A stretch of 7,102 nucleotides of DNA from Candidatus Omnitrophota bacterium (GTDB lineage: Bacteria > Omnitrophota > Gorgyraeia > 2-01-FULL-45-10). The translations under genes and the position numbers were made by a program. Each line of letters opens with the position of its first letter. Position 1 is the stretch's first letter. The notes below the pieces were generated by a model. It was given only the letters and a program-made list of their open reading frames with translations. It was not told the DNA's origin and made no database searches. Below are positions 5,248-7,102 of the stretch, piece after piece. The stretch spans positions 1 through 7,102 of the forward strand of contig JAPLMG010000304.1 of assembly GCA_026387165.1 (NCBI GenBank). The letters are read 5' to 3'.

Positions 5248-5282
5248 CTACCATTGATTCACTATTGAAGGGCGAAGTAGGA
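5235..5282 (+). repeat. Dispersed repeat copy B, supplying the amidase ribosome-binding site and start
   Basis: This copy has the same 18-base left arm as copy A (5235-5252), a 17-base centre and right arm GGGCGAAGTAGGA (5270-5282). GAAGGG (5267-5272) serves as Shine-Dalgarno nine bases before the start, and the last A of the repeat is the first base of the amidase ATG. In copy A the matching position reads AC rather than ATG, so the start is specific to copy B. Confidence 0.72.
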
Positions 5283-6412
5283 TGAGATCATATACTAAAT
5301 ACAGGGCGATAACCATATTTTTGGCGGCGCTTTTGATAGCGGGATGCGCTTCTCAGGGGCCGTATTTAAAGCTCAATCCGTCTTTGAATACTGACATAAG
5401 GGTCTATGAAAACGTTCAATACGTTCCTCTCATTAAATTGTGCGAGGCCTATGGTATTGAATGGAAGTGGGACAGCTTCATAAGGACTGCCGTTATAACG
5501 AAGAACGGTAAGATCGTATTGAGGCCGGGCAGCGATAGGATTTTGGTTAACGGCGAAGAGAGAAAATTGGGCTCGCCGGTGGTATTCACCAATGGCGCCG
5601 TATACGTCCCGGTAACCTTTGTAAAGAACGATCTCGGCCTTATCGTTAAGGCTCGTCTTTCCGCGGAAAAGGTCTTTGAAAAGATACCCGAGATCCGCGC
5701 GCCGGGAAAGTATTCTATAAAAGCGATAGTCATGGACGCGGGCCACGGCGGCAAAGATCCCGGCGCAATAGGCAGGCGGCTTGGCATCAGAGAGCGAGAT
5801 TTGACTCTATCAATAGCCAAAAAACTGAAGAGGACGCTCGAAGATAACGGGATCAGGGTTATAATGACAAGAGACTCGGATGAATTCGTCTCTCTTCCCG
5901 AAAGGGTAAGGATGGCCAATTCAAGCGGCGCGGACCTCTTCGTCAGCATTCATATCAATGCCTCGCGTTCAAGGTCTATGAATGGTTTTGAATGCTACTA
6001 TTTGTCGGAGGCCACCAATGATAACGCCCGCGCCCTGGAAGCCTTTGAAAACGCGACATTAAAGACCGACGAGGGGACGGTAGTCGAACATTCGAGCAGC
6101 CTTGATAAGACCCTCTGGGATATGAAACTTACCGAGAACAGGCGCGAGTCGGCGCAGCTGGCCGGCGATATATGCAGTGCGGTCGACAATAGCCTTGTCA
6201 CGCGCAACAGAGGTGTCAAGACGGCGCGGTTCTATGTGGTCAAATTCACGAGGATCCCGTCCGTCCTTGTAGAGGTCGGCTACTTGAGCAATAAATTTGA
6301 AGAGCTGAAGCTGAAAGACGACAGTTATGCCGACAGGATGGCGGATGTCATAGCAAAAGGCATATTGGCATACAAAAATAAATATGAACGGACAGAAGGA
6401 TTTACGCTGTGA
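5282..6412 (+). CDS. Lipoprotein N-acetylmuramoyl-L-alanine amidase (Amidase_3) with copper-amine-oxidase-like N-terminal domain
   Basis: This 376-residue zinc amidase cuts the bond between MurNAc and L-alanine in peptidoglycan. It has an N-terminal signal (residues 9-21) ending in a lipobox, LIAGC with Cys22, so it is a predicted lipid-anchored periplasmic protein. Residues about 40-125 resemble the copper-amine-oxidase N-terminal-like domain (paired VYENVQYVPL and VFTNGAVYVPV motifs), a wall-associated module. The catalytic domain runs from about 146 to 366: MDAGHGGKDPGA (151-162, zinc ligand H155), RERDLTLS with E171, FVSIHINA (220-227, zinc ligand H224) and the catalytic E331 in VEVGYLSN (330-337). 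All expected residues are present. ATG 5282 has GAAGGG nine bases upstream, inside a dispersed repeat. murI follows on the same strand, so the pair probably serves wall synthesis and remodelling. Confidence 0.93.
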   Translation: MRSYTKYRAITIFLAALLIAGCASQGPYLKLNPSLNTDIRVYENVQYVPLIKLCEAYGIEWKWDSFIRTAVITKNGKIVLRPGSDRILVNGEERKLGSPVVFTNGAVYVPVTFVKNDLGLIVKARLSAEKVFEKIPEIRAPGKYSIKAIVMDAGHGGKDPGAIGRRLGIRERDLTLSIAKKLKRTLEDNGIRVIMTRDSDEFVSLPERVRMANSSGADLFVSIHINASRSRSMNGFECYYLSEATNDNARALEAFENATLKTDEGTVVEHSSSLDKTLWDMKLTENRRESAQLAGDICSAVDNSLVTRNRGVKTARFYVVKFTRIPSVLVEVGYLSNKFEELKLKDDSYADRMADVIAKGILAYKNKYERTEGFTL

Positions 6413-6448
6413 CCCCTCGACGCGGCCAACTATTTATAGACAGCCTTG

Positions 6449-6536
6449 TGCTTCGACATTGTGCCTCAACGCTGCTCGGCACCGTTCGAGGCACCGTGAG
6501 CCTGCCGAACGGCTCAGCACCGTTCCGGTCGAAGCA
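6449..6536. repeat. Cloverleaf-like inverted-repeat element downstream of the amidase gene
   Basis: An outer perfect stem, TGCTTCGAC (6449-6457) with GTCGAAGCA (6528-6536), encloses two hairpins. One is TGCCTCAACG (6462-6471) with CGTTCGAGGCA (6483-6493, one bulge). The other is GAGCC (6498-6502) with GGCTC (6511-6515). The arrangement forms a multi-branch junction in either strand. It carries no T-tract. No coding sequence is supported in the 229-base gap 6413-6641. Confidence 0.6.
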
Positions 6537-6559
6537 TCGTGAGCCAAGTCGAACGGCTC
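6491..6559. repeat. Two degenerate direct repeats of about 25 bases
   Basis: GCACCGTGAGCCTGCCGAA continues to 6515, and GCATCGTGAGCCAAGTCGAA continues to 6559. They are near-identical and offset by 43 bases, each ending CGAACGGCTC and each able to fold GAGCC with GGCTC. A third, more decayed start (ATCATGGTGAGC) follows at 6563. The pattern is typical of palindromic intergenic repeats that multiply locally. Confidence 0.55.
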
Positions 6560-6582
6560 GGGATCATGGTGAGCGAGCGAAG

Positions 6583-6624
6583 CCCTTCGACAAGCTCAGG
6601 GTTTTATCCCGAGCCTGTCGAGGG
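6583..6624. repeat. CCCTTCGACAAGCTCAGGG palindromic repeat hairpin
   Basis: CCCTTCGACAAGCTCAGGG (6583-6601) and CCCGAGCCTGTCGAGGG (6608-6624) form an imperfect inverted repeat with a six-base loop; most differences are G-U compatible. The core TTCGACAAGCTCAGGG is a word seen as a dispersed repeat in many environmental bacterial genomes (recalled, not searched). It ends 17 bases before the murI start and could act as a leader hairpin. Confidence 0.65.
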
Positions 6625-6641
6625 ATGAAACGAGTCGAACC

Positions 6642-7102
6642 ATGAGTGATTCCAGGCCTATAGGTATATTCGATTCCGGCGTGGGAGGGCTTACCGTCTT
6701 TAGCGAAGTGGAGAAGGCCCTGCCGAGAGAAGAGATAATATACTTCGGTGATACGGCGCGCGTTCCGTACGGGACGAAGTCGAAGGAGACCGTTACGAAG
6801 TTCTCGGTTGAGAACGTGGAATTCCTGATGAAGCATAATGTGAAGCTCGTCCTGGTTGCGTGCAATACGGCGTCTTCATTAAGCCTCGACTTTCTAAAAC
6901 GCTGTTTCAGGGTCCCCATAATAGGAGTTATCGAGCCGGGCGCCAGAAATGCCGTGAACTCGACTAAGAATAACAGGATAGGAGTTGTGGGAACCAATGC
7001 CACCATTATTTCAGGCGCGTTTGAGAAGGCGGTAAAGTAGATAAACCGCTGGATAGCGGTCTATAGCCTAAGCTGCCCGTTATTCGTTCCGCTCGTCGAA
7101 GA
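6642..7102 (+). pseudogene. murI: Glutamate racemase MurI, interrupted by an in-frame TAG and cut by the window end
   Basis: MurI converts L- to D-glutamate for peptidoglycan. The N-terminal part is fully canonical: RPIGIFDSGVGGLTV (5-19, catalytic Asp11), YFGDTARVPYGTKS (34-47), VACNTASS (72-79, catalytic Cys74), GVIEPGA (95-101) and IGVVGTNATIISGAFEKA (113-130). After residue 132 the frame meets TAG at 7038-7040. The same frame then continues as VYSLSCPLFVPLVEE to the window end, which is the next conserved MurI segment, so there is no frameshift, only one nonsense codon. Full-length MurI is about 260-270 residues; the second catalytic Cys (GCTHYPL region) would lie beyond the window. The start ATG 6642 has a poor ribosome-binding site (GAGGG is 17 bases away). 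A decayed gene, a read error in a lysine or glutamine codon, or read-through are all possible. D-Glu supply is normally essential. Confidence 0.8.

Noticed and set aside
5113..5282. CRISPR array from repeated 18-base arms
   Set aside because: Only two copies 122 bases apart, with paired arms around a 17-base centre. There is no regular repeat-spacer series and no cas genes.
6409..6645. Open frame of 78 codons overlapping the amidase stop
   Set aside because: It covers the repeat-filled gap and its composition follows the palindromes. It overlaps the murI start and has no Shine-Dalgarno.
7038..7040. Genome-wide recoding of TAG as sense
   Set aside because: No other conserved gene in the window has an in-frame TAG. 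bioY ends in TAG at a normal length, and the tmRNA tag stop is TAG in the expected loop.

Overview
The window looks like bacterial chromosome from a Gram-negative, envelope-rich lineage. It carries a lipoprotein cell-wall amidase, glutamate racemase, and a three-gene set that resembles lipid A or surface-glycan modification pathways. Moderate GC, GTG starts and short intergenic gaps packed with degenerate palindromes recall uncultured lineages known mainly from metagenomes, such as Omnitrophota. That placement is a guess from style, not a marker-gene assignment.

Layout. Positions 1-294 hold the C-terminal half of a BioY-type biotin transporter S component, cut by the window edge. Positions 309-3682 hold three same-strand genes: an ArnT-like polytopic glycosyltransferase, a DPM1-like GT2 polyprenyl-phosphate glycosyltransferase, and a YdjC/ChbG-family sugar deacetylase. 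The set matches the Francisella FlmF/NaxD/FlmK and Bordetella Lgm logic: load an N-acetylhexosamine on undecaprenyl phosphate, deacetylate it, and transfer the free amino sugar to lipid A or another surface acceptor. Both gaps after the first gene are bracketed by long inverted repeats. One arm starts just after the upstream stop codon, and the other covers the Shine-Dalgarno and GTG start of the next gene. This suggests translational coupling through a long-range hairpin.

Positions 3683-3904 are a nest of inverted repeats. On the minus strand lies tRNA-Leu(CAG) (3905-3989, CCA encoded) with a near-consensus sigma-70 promoter. On the plus strand follow smpB (4093-4560) and tmRNA ssrA (4636-5052), the two partners of trans-translation. 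The tmRNA appears to encode an unusually long 31-residue tag ending in SAAL, with its UAG stop in the loop of a helix-5 hairpin.

Positions 5053-5281 hold another repeat cluster whose last copy supplies the ribosome-binding site and start of a lipoprotein N-acetylmuramoyl-L-alanine amidase (5282-6412). After a third structured-repeat gap (6413-6641) comes murI. Its reading frame is interrupted by a single in-frame TAG at 7038-7040, although conserved MurI sequence continues in the same frame to the window end.
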